From Enterobacterales bacterium (GTDB lineage Bacteria; Pseudomonadota; Gammaproteobacteria; Enterobacterales; Enterobacteriaceae): 64,000 nt of DNA. Position numbers and translations under genes: made by a program. Positions 1 through 9,118 of the stretch are shown in pieces; position 1 is the first letter of the stretch, and each line of letters opens with the position of its first letter. The stretch is taken from the NCBI GenBank assembly GCA_015654925.1, contig JAATFX010000120.1:20996-84995 (forward strand). Direction: 5' to 3'. The notes under the pieces are model-generated. The model saw nothing but the letters and a program-made list of their open reading frames with translations. It was not told the DNA's origin and made no database searches.

Positions 1-673
1 CATACAGCTTACTGGGGCTGTTGATCTGCTGGATGATGCCGTCGTTGAATACCGCCACCCGATCCGACATGGTCATCGCTTCGCTTTGATCGTGGGTGAC
101 ATACACAATGGTTAATTCCAGCGCTTGATGCAGCGCTTTGATTTCCATCTGCATATGCTCGCGCAGCTGTTTGTCCAGCGCGCCAAGCGGCTCATCCATC
201 AAGACCAGCTTGGGTTCGAATACCAATGCCCGCGCCAGCGCCACGCGCTGCTGCTGCCCGCCGGACATCTGGGCGGGATAGCGGTTCGCCAGTTCGGTCA
301 GTTTGACCCGGTCCAGCACCCGATCGACTTTTTCTTTGAGATCGCTGCGGTTCATGCGGCGGATGGATAAAGGAAACGCCAGGTTTTCCGCCACGGTCAT
401 ATGGGGAAACAGCGCATAGTTTTGGAACACCATGCCGATATCCCGCTGGTGGGGCGGCAGATGGTGCAGCGGTTGGCCGTGCAGGTAAATTTCCCCCTGG
501 GTCGGGGTTTCAAAGCCGGCCAGCATCATCAGGCTGGTGGTTTTTCCCGAGCCGGACGGGCCCAGGAGCGTCAGAAATTCTCCTTCGGCTATATCCAGAT
601 TCAGGTTTTTAACGACCAGTTTGTCGCCATCGTAGGTTTTCTGAATATTCTTGAAACTGACATAGCTTTTCAT
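1..673 (-). CDS. Pot-family ABC transporter ATP-binding protein (partial, C-terminus off window)
   Basis: This encodes the nucleotide-binding subunit of a spermidine/putrescine-type ABC importer, working at the inner face of the cytoplasmic membrane. The visible 224 residues start MKSYVSFKNIQKTYDG. They contain the Walker A motif GPSGSGKTT (residues 38-46), a Q-loop around residue 84, the signature SGGQQQR (137-143), Walker B LVLMDEP (156-162) and the H-loop THDQ. The C-terminal regulatory (TOBE) domain lies beyond the left edge. It is transcribed leftwards, away from the matching binding protein and permeases at 5.8-9.0 kb, so the transporter is genetically split. The GABA genes between them suggest an amine or GABA-like substrate, but this is inference. 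The ATPase assignment is firm; the substrate is unknown. Confidence 0.93.
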   Translation of the reverse strand, partial: MKSYVSFKNIQKTYDGDKLVVKNLNLDIAEGEFLTLLGPSGSGKTTSLMMLAGFETPTQGEIYLHGQPLHHLPPHQRDIGMVFQNYALFPHMTVAENLAFPLSIRRMNRSDLKEKVDRVLDRVKLTELANRYPAQMSGGQQQRVALARALVFEPKLVLMDEPLGALDKQLREHMQMEIKALHQALELTIVYVTHDQSEAMTMSDRVAVFNDGIIQQINSPSKLY

Positions 674-1093
674 CGTAAAACTTCACCTCTTCGCGGCATC
701 CAGGAACAAGGCTGCGGGGCATGGGATGACCTGGCCGCCTGCCTGTGGATAAAAGACCGTTACGGAAACAAGATCCTGTTAATGGGAGTTAAGCAGGCGC
801 AGATGTTTGCCGACGAGGTTATGGCACGGATTATGCAGTGCCTGATAGGGCGGCCTGTTTTCCGCCCCTGAAGTTTCTATCTTTAGCACTTCCAGCGCGG
901 GGGGACAAGGGATTTCAGCGTCAATCAGGCATTTTTTTGGAGTTGATAAATTCTTGTCAACTCAATGAATGCTATGGTGTTTTTACCGAAAAATATTCAT
1001 GCCGCGGCGGCGGCGGGGCATATCCCGGCCCACAGGCGGCGGAGCCTAGTTTCCGACACCGCCACGCACCAAAACCAGGCAAACATTTCCCGG
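674..1093. other. Intergenic region with a candidate operator
   Basis: This 420-bp stretch between the ABC ATPase (leftward) and the 3' end of the MocR gene shows no convincing gene. It must hold the ATPase promoter. A 7-bp perfect inverted repeat, GAGTTGA (940-946) and TCAACTC (957-963) separated by 10 bp, is a plausible repressor site. No known regulator consensus is matched. Confidence 0.4.
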
Positions 1094-2578
1094 CTAGCGG
1101 GACGGGCGCTGCGCCCGCAGGCAGGCCAGCAAGGTCATAAACGCCGGTTCGATCAGGCTCTCCTCCACGCAGGCATACCCCAGCAACAGCCCCTTTTTAT
1201 GATGGGCGGTCAGATAATAGGTGGACAGCGGACGCACATATACCCCCGCGGCGTCCGCCGCCAGGGCCACCTGCACATCGTCGGTTTCATAGGGCAGCGA
1301 CATCACCAGGTGCAGTCCGGCGTTGCTATCGTCGCGCAGGGCGTCCGTCCCCAGATGCTGCAAAATCAGGCGGCTAAGTATCAATCGCCGCTTGCCATAC
1401 AACAGCCGCATGCGCCGGATATGGGACGCATAATGGCCTTCGGCGATAAACTGCGCCAGGGCCAGCTGGGTAATCCAATGCCCCCCGCGGTACAGCTCCG
1501 CATGGGCCAGCCGCATTTCGGCGGCCAGCGTATCGGGCAGCACCATATAACTGATGCGCAATCCCGGATACAGCGTCTTGCTAAAGGTGCCGATGTAAAT
1601 TACCGGCGCATGGGGGATTAAACTTTGCAGGGCCGGAATCGGATTGCCGGAAAAACGGAATTCACTGTCGTAATCATCTTCGATCACCCAGGCGTTATGT
1701 TCTTGTGCCTGGGCCAGCAGGCGCTGGCGACGCTGCAGGCTCATGACCGCGCCGGTGGGATATTGATGTGACGGCGTCACGCATATCAAGCGCGGCCCGG
1801 CGCCGTTTATCACCGTTTCCGGCGGGTTCAGGCCCTGGCCGTCGACGCTGATGGGCACCACCTCGACGCCGTTAATGGTCAGCACATTGCGCATTCCCCA
1901 GTAACTGGGTTCCTCGATCCAGGCGCGATCGCCGGGGTTGCACAGCATTTTGGCCAGCAGGTCGATGGCCTGATGGGTGCCCTCGGTAATGATAATTTGC
2001 GCCGGCGTGCAGTTAACCGACCGCGCCACCCGCAGGTAATCCACCAGGGCTTGTTGTAATTCCGGACTGCCGCCCATGCGCGAATAAGTTAAATAGTCAG
2101 GTTTAATGCGGCGTATCAGCCGCGAATGAATCCGCCGCCACAGGCTATGGGGAAAACTGGAAACATCCGGTACCCCCGGCGCAAATGCGCCCCACTGGTG
2201 GGGGGAGACGCCGGCCCGGCCCAGCAGATGCGCGCCCCGGTCCGACAGCTCATCCGCCGCCAGGCGGCGGCTGGCCGGCTGCTGGTCCTGTACCGGCGCC
2301 ATGGCGCCGTCGGGCATATGGTCGGTGACAAAGGTTCCGCTGCCGGCGCGGGTATACAGGTACCCTTCGGCCAGCAGTTGTTCATAGGCGGCGCTGACGG
2401 TATTGCGCGACAGCGACAGCTCTTCCGCCAGGTCGCGCGTCGGCGGTAAACGGCTGCCGGGGCCAATGCTGCCGCCAAGGATCGCCAGGCGGATACAGTC
2501 ATATAAACGCCGGTGCAGCGGGCCTTCGGTCCGGGCGCAAAGATGTTGCAGCAGCATATCGGTTAATAGTGAACGCAA
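1094..2578 (-). CDS. MocR/GabR-family transcriptional regulator (GntR wHTH fused to aminotransferase domain)
   Basis: This is a PLP-dependent transcription factor of the MocR subfamily. The N-terminal ~75 residues form a GntR-type winged helix (DCIRLAILGGSIGPGSRLPPT region, recognition helix around LAEELSLSRNTVSAAY). The remaining ~400 residues resemble a fold-type I aminotransferase, with the PLP-lysine region TFSKTLYPGLR. The length of 494 residues is normal for the family. The first codon here is TTG at 2578; an in-frame ATG seven codons inside (2557) is an alternative start. It is divergent from gabT/gabD across ~130 bp that contain tandem hexamers ACTGGC and ACTGGA (2601-2612), a possible binding site. 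In the GabR model such a protein activates gabTD in response to GABA plus PLP; that role here is inferred from position. Confidence 0.88.
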   Translation of the reverse strand: MRSLLTDMLLQHLCARTEGPLHRRLYDCIRLAILGGSIGPGSRLPPTRDLAEELSLSRNTVSAAYEQLLAEGYLYTRAGSGTFVTDHMPDGAMAPVQDQQPASRRLAADELSDRGAHLLGRAGVSPHQWGAFAPGVPDVSSFPHSLWRRIHSRLIRRIKPDYLTYSRMGGSPELQQALVDYLRVARSVNCTPAQIIITEGTHQAIDLLAKMLCNPGDRAWIEEPSYWGMRNVLTINGVEVVPISVDGQGLNPPETVINGAGPRLICVTPSHQYPTGAVMSLQRRQRLLAQAQEHNAWVIEDDYDSEFRFSGNPIPALQSLIPHAPVIYIGTFSKTLYPGLRISYMVLPDTLAAEMRLAHAELYRGGHWITQLALAQFIAEGHYASHIRRMRLLYGKRRLILSRLILQHLGTDALRDDSNAGLHLVMSLPYETDDVQVALAADAAGVYVRPLSTYYLTAHHKKGLLLGYACVEESLIEPAFMTLLACLRAQRPSR

Positions 2579-2707
2579 TTGGTACCTTCATTTTTTTAAA
2601 ACTGGCACTGGATTATAGAGCCACAAAGCGGATAAATAGCAATGGGAGTTAAGTTTGGGTGAGTCGTACCGCATTTTATGCCGCATGTATTCGGGAGAGA
2701 AAGCAGC

Positions 2708-3976
2708 ATGAACAATAGCGAATTAAATCAACGCCGTTTGTCAGCCACGCCGCGCGGCGTCGGGGTCATGTGTGATTTTTATGCCGCCCGCGCGGAAAAT
2801 GCCACGCTGTGGGACGTCGAAGATCGGGCGTTTACCGATTTTGCCGCCGGGATCGCCGTACTCAATACCGGCCACCGCCACCCGAAAATCGTCGCCGCCA
2901 TTAAAGCGCAGCTGGAACTGTTTACCCATACCGCCTATCAAATTGTCCCTTACGGCAATTATGTCACCCTGGCGGAAAAGCTCAACGCCAGGGTGCCCGT
3001 GGCCGGCCCGGTAAAAAGCACCTTGTTCAGCACCGGCGCCGAAGCGGTGGAAAACGCGGTTAAAATCGCCCGCGCGTACACCAAACGCCCCGGCATCATC
3101 ACCTTTGGCGGCGCGTTCCACGGCCGCACCCTGTTGACCCTGGCGCTCACCGGTAAAGTGGCCCCTTATAAATTGGGGTTCGGCCCGCTGCCCGGCCAGA
3201 TCTTCCATGCGTCCTATCCTAATGAGCTGCACGGCGTTTCCGTCGCGCAGGCCTTGGCCAGCATCGACAGCCTGTTTCATACCGATATCAGCCCGGATCA
3301 AGTGGCGGCGATTTTGTTCGAACCGATCCAGGGCGAGGGCGGATTTAATATCGCGCCTAATGATTTTATCGTCGCGCTGCGTCAATTGTGCGATCGGCAC
3401 GGCATTTTATTGATCGCCGATGAAGTCCAGAGCGGCTTTGCCCGCACCGGCAAAATGTTCGCCATGGATCACTGCCCGCAGGTGAAAGTCGATCTGATCA
3501 CCATGGCCAAAAGCCTGGGCGGCGGCATACCCATCTCCGCCGTGGCCGGCCGCGCCGATGTGATGGATGCGCCGGCCCCCGGCGGTCTGGGGGGAACCTA
3601 TGCCGGCAATCCGCTGGCGGTGGCCTCGGCCCTGGCGGTGCTGGACGTGATTGACGAAGAACAGCTGTGCGCCCGCGCCCAGCGCCTGGGCGGTCACCTG
3701 GTGGAAGTACTGCAACAGGCCCGCGCGTCCTGTCCCGCCATTGCCGCGATCCGCGGCCAGGGTTCCATGGTGGCGGTGGAGTTCGCCGAGCCGGCGACCG
3801 GCAAGCCGGATGCGCAATACGCCAAAAAAATTCAGCAACAAGCGCTGGAGAACGGATTGCTACTGCTCACCTGCGGCGTGCATGGCAATGTTATTCGTTT
3901 TCTCTATCCGCTCACTATTCCCGACGATCAATTCACCGCGGCCCTGGATCTGCTGAGCCGGCTATTGAAGTCATAA
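2708..3976 (+). CDS. gabT: 4-aminobutyrate aminotransferase
   Basis: GabT transfers the amino group of GABA to 2-oxoglutarate, giving succinate semialdehyde and glutamate, in the cytoplasm with PLP. The 422-residue protein aligns along its whole length with E. coli GabT as I recall it. Visible marks are the start MNNSELNQRRLSATPRGVG, the FSTGAEAVENAVKIAR phosphate-binding segment, the GGAFHGRT segment, the LIADEVQSGFARTG segment with the PLP-ring aspartate, and the Schiff-base lysine in TMAKSLGGG (residue 268). I chose the ATG at 2708 because GGGAGA lies just upstream and because this matches the family N-terminus; an upstream in-frame ATG at 2678 has no good ribosome site. It is followed 21 bp later by gabD, forming a two-gene operon. 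Confidence 0.95.
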   Translation: MNNSELNQRRLSATPRGVGVMCDFYAARAENATLWDVEDRAFTDFAAGIAVLNTGHRHPKIVAAIKAQLELFTHTAYQIVPYGNYVTLAEKLNARVPVAGPVKSTLFSTGAEAVENAVKIARAYTKRPGIITFGGAFHGRTLLTLALTGKVAPYKLGFGPLPGQIFHASYPNELHGVSVAQALASIDSLFHTDISPDQVAAILFEPIQGEGGFNIAPNDFIVALRQLCDRHGILLIADEVQSGFARTGKMFAMDHCPQVKVDLITMAKSLGGGIPISAVAGRADVMDAPAPGGLGGTYAGNPLAVASALAVLDVIDEEQLCARAQRLGGHLVEVLQQARASCPAIAAIRGQGSMVAVEFAEPATGKPDAQYAKKIQQQALENGLLLLTCGVHGNVIRFLYPLTIPDDQFTAALDLLSRLLKS

Positions 3977-3997
3977 AATAAGCAAGGATTGTAAGAT

Positions 3998-5458
3998 ATG
4001 CAGCTCAATAACCCGCAATTGCTGCGTCGCCAGGCGTTTATCGACGGCGCCTGGTGCGACGGCGAAACCGGCGCGCGCGAGGCGGTGGCCAACCCGGCCA
4101 CCGGCGAAATCCTGGCTGAAGTGGCGCAGGTCAGCGCCGCCCAGACCACCGCCGCCATCGCCGCCGCCGCCGCCGCGCTGATTCCCTGGCGCGCATTGAC
4201 CGGCAAACAGCGCGCGGCCGTATTACAAAATTGGGCGGGGCTGATTGAACAACATCAAGAAGACCTCGCGCAGTTGCTGACCGCGGAGCAGGGCAAATCC
4301 CTGGCCGAGGCGCGCGGCGAAATCACCTATGCCAATAGTTTTATCCACTGGTTCGCCGAAGAAGCGAAACGGGTAGAGGGCAACGTCTTGCAATCTCCCC
4401 AGGCCAATCAGCGCTTGTTGGTTATCAAACAGCCTATCGGCGTGACCGCGGCCATCACGCCGTGGAACTTCCCGGCGGCCATGATTACCCGCAAGGTTGC
4501 ACCGGCTCTGGCGGCGGGTTGCACCATGATTGTCAAGCCGGCGGAACAAACGCCGCTGACCGCGCTGGCCCTGGCGGAGTTGGCCCGGCTGGCCGGAGTG
4601 CCCCGCGGCGTGCTGCAAGTGGTGACCGGCCCGGCGGTGGCGGTGGGCAAAGTGCTGTGCGACAGCCCGGTGGTGCGTAAGCTCAGTTTTACCGGTTCCA
4701 CTGAAATCGGCCGGCTATTGATGGCGCAGTGCGCCCCGACGGTTAAAAAACTTTCCCTTGAACTGGGCGGCAACGCGCCGGTTATCGTGTTTGACGATGC
4801 CGATCTGGACAGCGCGGTGGCCGGCATCATGGCTTCGAAATTCCGCAATAGCGGGCAAACCTGCGTCTGCGCCAACCGGATTTATGTGCAGCAGGGCATT
4901 TACCCGGCGCTGGCCGATCGGCTGGTCACCGCCGTGCAAGCCCTGCAGGTGGGCAACGGCGCGCAAACCGGCACCACTCAAGGCCCCTTGATCGACGCCG
5001 GGGCCATCGGCAAAGTCAAAGCGCATATTGCCGATGCGCTAAGCCAGGGCGCAACCCTGCTTACCGGCGGCAAGCCGCACGCGCTGGGGGGCACGTTTTT
5101 CCAGCCCACCGTTATCGGCGGCGTGACCGCAGCCATGCGTTTCGCCAGGGAAGAAACGTTCGGCCCGGTGGCGCCGCTGTTTCCCTTCGCTGATGAAGCG
5201 CAGGTCATCGCCATGGCCAACGACACCGAATTCGGACTGGCGGCCTACGTCTTTACGCGGGACGCCGCCCGCCAGTGGCGGGTGCCCGAAGCCCTGGACT
5301 ATGGCATGGTCGGCATCAATACCGGCCTGATTTCCAACGAAGTGGCGCCGTTTGGCGGCGTCAAGCAATCCGGCCTGGGGCGGGAAGGATCGCGCTTTGG
5401 CATCGACGAATATCTGGAGATGAAGTACCTCTGCGTCGATCTCGGCGCAACGCAGTAA
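3998..5458 (+). CDS. gabD: Succinate-semialdehyde dehydrogenase (NADP+)
   Basis: GabD oxidises succinate semialdehyde to succinate, feeding GABA carbon into the TCA cycle. The 486-residue protein is an aldehyde dehydrogenase with the NAD(P)-binding segment ITPWNFPAAMITRKVAPAL, the catalytic glutamate in LELGGNAP (about residue 255) and the nucleophilic cysteine in NSGQTCVCANR (about residue 289), all present. A clear ribosome site (AAGGA) precedes the ATG. It is co-transcribed with gabT and ends before a GC-rich hairpin at 5471-5496. Other aldehyde substrates cannot be excluded, but adjacency to gabT makes this the best call. Confidence 0.93.
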   Translation: MQLNNPQLLRRQAFIDGAWCDGETGAREAVANPATGEILAEVAQVSAAQTTAAIAAAAAALIPWRALTGKQRAAVLQNWAGLIEQHQEDLAQLLTAEQGKSLAEARGEITYANSFIHWFAEEAKRVEGNVLQSPQANQRLLVIKQPIGVTAAITPWNFPAAMITRKVAPALAAGCTMIVKPAEQTPLTALALAELARLAGVPRGVLQVVTGPAVAVGKVLCDSPVVRKLSFTGSTEIGRLLMAQCAPTVKKLSLELGGNAPVIVFDDADLDSAVAGIMASKFRNSGQTCVCANRIYVQQGIYPALADRLVTAVQALQVGNGAQTGTTQGPLIDAGAIGKVKAHIADALSQGATLLTGGKPHALGGTFFQPTVIGGVTAAMRFAREETFGPVAPLFPFADEAQVIAMANDTEFGLAAYVFTRDAARQWRVPEALDYGMVGINTGLISNEVAPFGGVKQSGLGREGSRFGIDEYLEMKYLCVDLGATQ

Positions 5459-5801
5459 ATACGCGGCGCCGCGGCCGGTTCCGTTTCGCCGGCCGCCGCA
5501 CCGGCCGGGTTGCATCCCACAGGTGCAACCCCGGCAAAAATTGCACAACCATAACGCAGTACTTTGCCCGCCCCGCCAGTTTTAACCAGGACGTTGCGCT
5601 CCTGCCGCCTTTTTCCCCGTTTCGCCAAAGTGGCACGAAAGATGCTTGATGTATGATGCATCATTTTGTACGCCTTCGGCGCGCTCCCGATGATGACAAC
5701 GACTACACACAGCGCGCGGAGCGTGGCCGGTTATCGCGGCCGCGTCTCCGTGCCGCATCGATGATGGCTTATTGGTTGGCGGAATTTTAAGGGGTTAGGG
5801 T
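5459..5801. other. Intergenic region: GC-rich hairpin and 12-bp palindrome upstream of ABC operon
   Basis: This 343-bp gap contains an 8-bp perfect hairpin just after gabD (GCGGCCGG 5471-5478, CCGGCCGC 5489-5496) without a T-run, which may mark the end of the gab transcript. At 5653-5664 there is a perfect palindrome ATGATGCATCAT, followed by TTTTGTAC. It is a good candidate operator for the ABC operon that begins at 5802. Its core TGATGCA/TGCATCA also occurs upstream of the GntR gene at 10578-10584. Confidence 0.5.
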
Positions 5802-6830
5802 ATGTTGAAAAAAATAGCGGTATCGACGCTTCTCATCGGGCTGGCATTCCAGGCCCAGGCAGAATCGCTCACCGTCGTTTCGTTCGGCGGGCAAAATAAA
5901 GACGCGCAGGATAAAGCGTTCTACCAGCCGTTCAAGGCGGCGGGCAAGGGCGTGATCGAGGCGGGGGAGTATAACGGCGAAATGGCCAAAATCCGCGCCA
6001 TGGTCGAAACCGGCCAGGTGGGTTGGGACGTGGTGGAAGTCGAGGGGCCGGAACTGCGCCGCGGCTGCGAGGAGGGATTGTTTGAGCCGTTGGATTGGTC
6101 GAAGCTGGGTGATAAAAGCGGTTATGTGACCGGTTCGGCCACCGAGTGCGGCGCCGGTATTTTCCTCTGGTCGACGGTGCTGACCTATGACGCGCAAAAA
6201 CTCAAGACCGCGCCCACCAGCTGGGCCGATTTCTGGAATCTGAAGGACTTCCCCGGTAAGCGCGCCCTGCGTAAAAGCGCCAAGTTCACCCTGGAAATCG
6301 CCCTGTTGGCCGACGGCGTAAGGCGCGAGGATGTCTATTCGCAATTGGCGACCCAGGTCGGCGTCGATCGCGCATTCAGAAAACTCGATGAAATCAAACC
6401 GCAAATCCAATGGTGGGAATCCGGCGCGCAGCCATTGCAATGGCTGGTTTCCGGCGACGTGGTGATGACCTCGGCCTATAACGGACGGGTGGGCGCGGCC
6501 GCCAAAGAAGGGCATGAGTTTAAAATGGTTTGGGATAATAGCCTGTATGACCTTGATAGCTGGGCCATTGTTAAAGGGTCCAAACACAAAGCGCTGGCGG
6601 AACAGTTTATCGCGTTTGCCAATCAGCCTGAAAACCAGAAGGTTTTCGCCGAAAACATTCCTTACGGTCCCACCAATAAGCAGGCTATCGCGCTAATCGA
6701 TCCGGCCATCGCCGCCAATCTGCCGACCGCGCCGGAAAACCTGGTTAACGCCCTGCCGGTGGATACGCAGTTCTGGATTGAGCATGGCGAAGATCTCGAA
6801 CAACGTTTTAACGCCTGGGCCGCTAAGTAA
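5802..6830 (+). CDS. Pot-family ABC transporter periplasmic substrate-binding protein
   Basis: This is the periplasmic solute-binding component (PotD/PotF-like, extracellular binding protein family 1) of an importer. The 342-residue protein begins with a clear Sec signal peptide, MLKKIAVSTLLIGLAFQAQA, cleaved before ES. The mature part starts LTVVSFGGQNKDAQDKAFYQPF, typical of polyamine-type binders, and contains the WADFWNLKDFPGKRALRK segment of this family. A purine-rich ribosome site (AAGGGG) precedes the ATG. It heads an operon with two permeases and an SDR gene; the ATPase partner is at the left edge on the other strand. The ligand could be putrescine, GABA or a related compound; sequence alone does not decide. 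Confidence 0.93.
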   Translation: MLKKIAVSTLLIGLAFQAQAESLTVVSFGGQNKDAQDKAFYQPFKAAGKGVIEAGEYNGEMAKIRAMVETGQVGWDVVEVEGPELRRGCEEGLFEPLDWSKLGDKSGYVTGSATECGAGIFLWSTVLTYDAQKLKTAPTSWADFWNLKDFPGKRALRKSAKFTLEIALLADGVRREDVYSQLATQVGVDRAFRKLDEIKPQIQWWESGAQPLQWLVSGDVVMTSAYNGRVGAAAKEGHEFKMVWDNSLYDLDSWAIVKGSKHKALAEQFIAFANQPENQKVFAENIPYGPTNKQAIALIDPAIAANLPTAPENLVNALPVDTQFWIEHGEDLEQRFNAWAAK

Positions 6831-6863
6831 GCGGGTCGCGCCATGGCTACCGGAGATGAAGCA

Positions 6864-8141
6864 ATGACACCCATAGACATGATACCGGCCGGCGACATCG
6901 CCGTCGGTGCCCAAGCGAGCACCACGCTTCGCCGGCAGTTGCAGCAGTCGCAGAAGATCTATAAACGCCGCACCTGGCTGCTGGTGGCGCCGCTGCTGCT
7001 GTTTATCGCCATCAGTTTTGTGGTGCCCATTGCGTCAGTGCTGGTGAAAAGCGTGGCGAATCCCGAAGTCCGCGCGGCCATGCCCGCCGTCACGGCGGCG
7101 CTGATCCGCTGGGACGGCAACGGCCTGCCGGACGACGCAACGTTCAAGGCATTGGTCGGCGATCTGCGCCAGGCGCGCGCCGGGGGGCAGATCGCCGCCG
7201 TGGCCAAACGCCTGAGCTATGAAAACCCCGCCTATCGCGCTTTGATCATGCATACGCTGCGCGTGGCCGTCGCGGACGACGGCGCGCCGGGCGCCGCCCG
7301 CGCGGCGCTGATCGGCGCTTTGCCGCTATGGGGGGATGTCACCACCTGGCGCTCCCTGCAGCGCGCCTCGCGGCCCTTGACCAGTTATTACCTGCTGGCG
7401 GTGTTTGACCGCAAGGTGGATATCCATACCGAACAAATTACCCCGCTGCCCGCCGAACAGGCGCTGTATGTGGATGTGCTGGCGCGCACGCTGCTGATGG
7501 CGGCGGTGGTCACCTTGTTATGCGTGGCGCTGGGGTATCCCCTGGCCTATTGGCTGGCGAAACAGCCGGCCGGCCGCGCCAATTTACTGATGATCATGGT
7601 GCTGCTGCCGTTCTGGACGTCGCTTATCGTGCGCACCGCCAGCTGGATCGTATTATTGCAGTCCGGCGGATTGATCAACAGCGCGTTATTGCATACCGGG
7701 ATTATCGACCAACCGCTGGTGCTGGTGTTCAACCGCACAGGGGTTTATATCTCGATGACCCATATTCTGCTGCCGTTTATCGTGCTGCCGCTGTACGCGG
7801 TGATGAAAGGCATATCGCCGAATTATATGCGCGCGGCCATTTCCCTGGGCGCGCACCCCTTCGTCGCCTTCTGGCGGATCTATGTCCCGCAGACCTACGC
7901 CGGCGTGGCGGCGGGGGCGCTGCTGGTGTTCATGATGGCCATCGGCTATTACATCACCCCCGCGCTGCTCGGCGGCCCCGGCGATCAGATGCTGAGCTAC
8001 TTTGTCGCCTTCTTCACCAATACCACCATGAATTGGGGCATGGCGGCGGCGCTGGGCAGCCAGCTGCTGGTGATTGTGATCTTGCTGTATGTGGTTTATA
8101 TCCGGGTGACCCGGACGCAGGCTGAATTAGCCGCCCGTTAA
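6864..8141 (+). CDS. Pot-family ABC transporter permease with large periplasmic insertion (PotB-like)
   Basis: This is the first inner-membrane permease subunit of the amine-type importer. I chose the ATG at 6864, which has GGAG at the right distance, over the ATG at 6843. The protein has a soluble N-terminal tail of ~35 residues, a first membrane helix (WLLVAPLLLFIAISFVVPIA) and then ~130 residues with no membrane character. The remaining helices follow, with the EAA loop AAISLGAHPFVAFWRIYVP near residue 325 that contacts the ATPase. At about 425 residues it is much longer than E. coli PotB (~280), the extra length being the insertion between helices 1 and 2. Long versions of this type are known in other proteobacteria. 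Confidence 0.9.
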   Translation: MTPIDMIPAGDIAVGAQASTTLRRQLQQSQKIYKRRTWLLVAPLLLFIAISFVVPIASVLVKSVANPEVRAAMPAVTAALIRWDGNGLPDDATFKALVGDLRQARAGGQIAAVAKRLSYENPAYRALIMHTLRVAVADDGAPGAARAALIGALPLWGDVTTWRSLQRASRPLTSYYLLAVFDRKVDIHTEQITPLPAEQALYVDVLARTLLMAAVVTLLCVALGYPLAYWLAKQPAGRANLLMIMVLLPFWTSLIVRTASWIVLLQSGGLINSALLHTGIIDQPLVLVFNRTGVYISMTHILLPFIVLPLYAVMKGISPNYMRAAISLGAHPFVAFWRIYVPQTYAGVAAGALLVFMMAIGYYITPALLGGPGDQMLSYFVAFFTNTTMNWGMAAALGSQLLVIVILLYVVYIRVTRTQAELAAR

Positions 8142-8181
8142 GTCCCAATCCAGATCCGCACAGTATATCCGGGAGAGAAAG

Positions 8182-9003
8182 ATGATAAGACAACAAGGTA
8201 TGACGGTAATGCGCCTGTGGCACGGCCTGTTTAATTTTTACGGCGCGGCGATGCTGCTGTTTTTGGTGGTGCCCGTACTGATTATCGTACCGCTGTCATT
8301 TAACGCCGGTTCGTTTCTCAGCTACCCCCTGAACGGTTTTTCCCTGCGCTGGTATCAGGCTTTTTTCCATTCCAGGGAGTGGCTCACCGCGCTGGGCAAT
8401 AGCTTGCTGATTGCGCCCCTGGCCACGCTGCTGGCGACGGCGCTGGGGGTGCTGGCCTCCGTGGGGCTGGTGCGCGGCGAGTTTCGCGGCAAGACCCTGG
8501 TGATGGCGATTATCGTTTCGCCGATGATTGCGCCGGTGGTGATTGTCGCGGTGGGCATGTTCTTCTTTTTCGCCCGCCTGTCGCTGCTCAACACCTATTT
8601 GGGATTGGTGCTGGCGCACGCCATGCTGGGGGTGCCGTTTGTGGTGATCACCGTGACCGCGGTATTAAAAAACTACGACCGCAATCTGTCGCGCGCCGCC
8701 GCCAGCCTCGGGGCGTCGCCCTGGCTGGCGTTTGCCAAAGTCACTTTGCCGCTGATCGCCCCCGGGGTTTTTTCCGGGGCGCTGTTCGCTTTTGCCGCCT
8801 CTTTTGATGAAGTGGTGGTGACCCTGTTTCTGGCCAGTCCCTCGCAGCGCACGTTGCCGATTCAAATGTTCGCCGGCATCCGCGAAAACCTGGACCCGAC
8901 CATCGCCGCCGCCGCGTCGCTGATGGTCGGCGCCTCGCTGATATTACTGCTGGTGATGGAATTGCTGCGCCGGCGCAGCGCGCATATCCGCGGCACCAGT
9001 TGA
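8182..9003 (+). CDS. Pot-family ABC transporter permease (PotC-like)
   Basis: This is the second inner-membrane permease of the importer, 273 residues, close to the PotC length. About six membrane helices are visible, beginning AAMLLFLVVPVLIIVPLSF, and the EAA loop RAAASLGASPWLAFAKVTLP is intact. A GGGAGAGAAAG ribosome site precedes the ATG at 8182; an internal ATG at 8200 is an alternative. It lies 40 bp after the PotB-like gene and ~115 bp before an SDR gene, all on the same strand. It should form a heterodimer with the upstream permease. Confidence 0.92.
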   Translation: MIRQQGMTVMRLWHGLFNFYGAAMLLFLVVPVLIIVPLSFNAGSFLSYPLNGFSLRWYQAFFHSREWLTALGNSLLIAPLATLLATALGVLASVGLVRGEFRGKTLVMAIIVSPMIAPVVIVAVGMFFFFARLSLLNTYLGLVLAHAMLGVPFVVITVTAVLKNYDRNLSRAAASLGASPWLAFAKVTLPLIAPGVFSGALFAFAASFDEVVVTLFLASPSQRTLPIQMFAGIRENLDPTIAAAASLMVGASLILLLVMELLRRRSAHIRGTS

Positions 9004-9118
9004 AGCCCGCGTTGAACTCCAGGCTTAACCCCGCGGTGCGGATAGCAAAAAAACTGGTGCCCAGCCGTTTTTTTAGCGTACATTTTGCAGCATCACGGAT
9101 CACAGGGGGGTGAACGTC

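Noticed and set aside
965..1621. Long open frame on the plus strand opposite the MocR regulator gene
   Set aside because: It is antisense to a clearly conserved gene and its translation is Gln/His/Arg-rich without any family motif, typical of GC-rich shadow frames.
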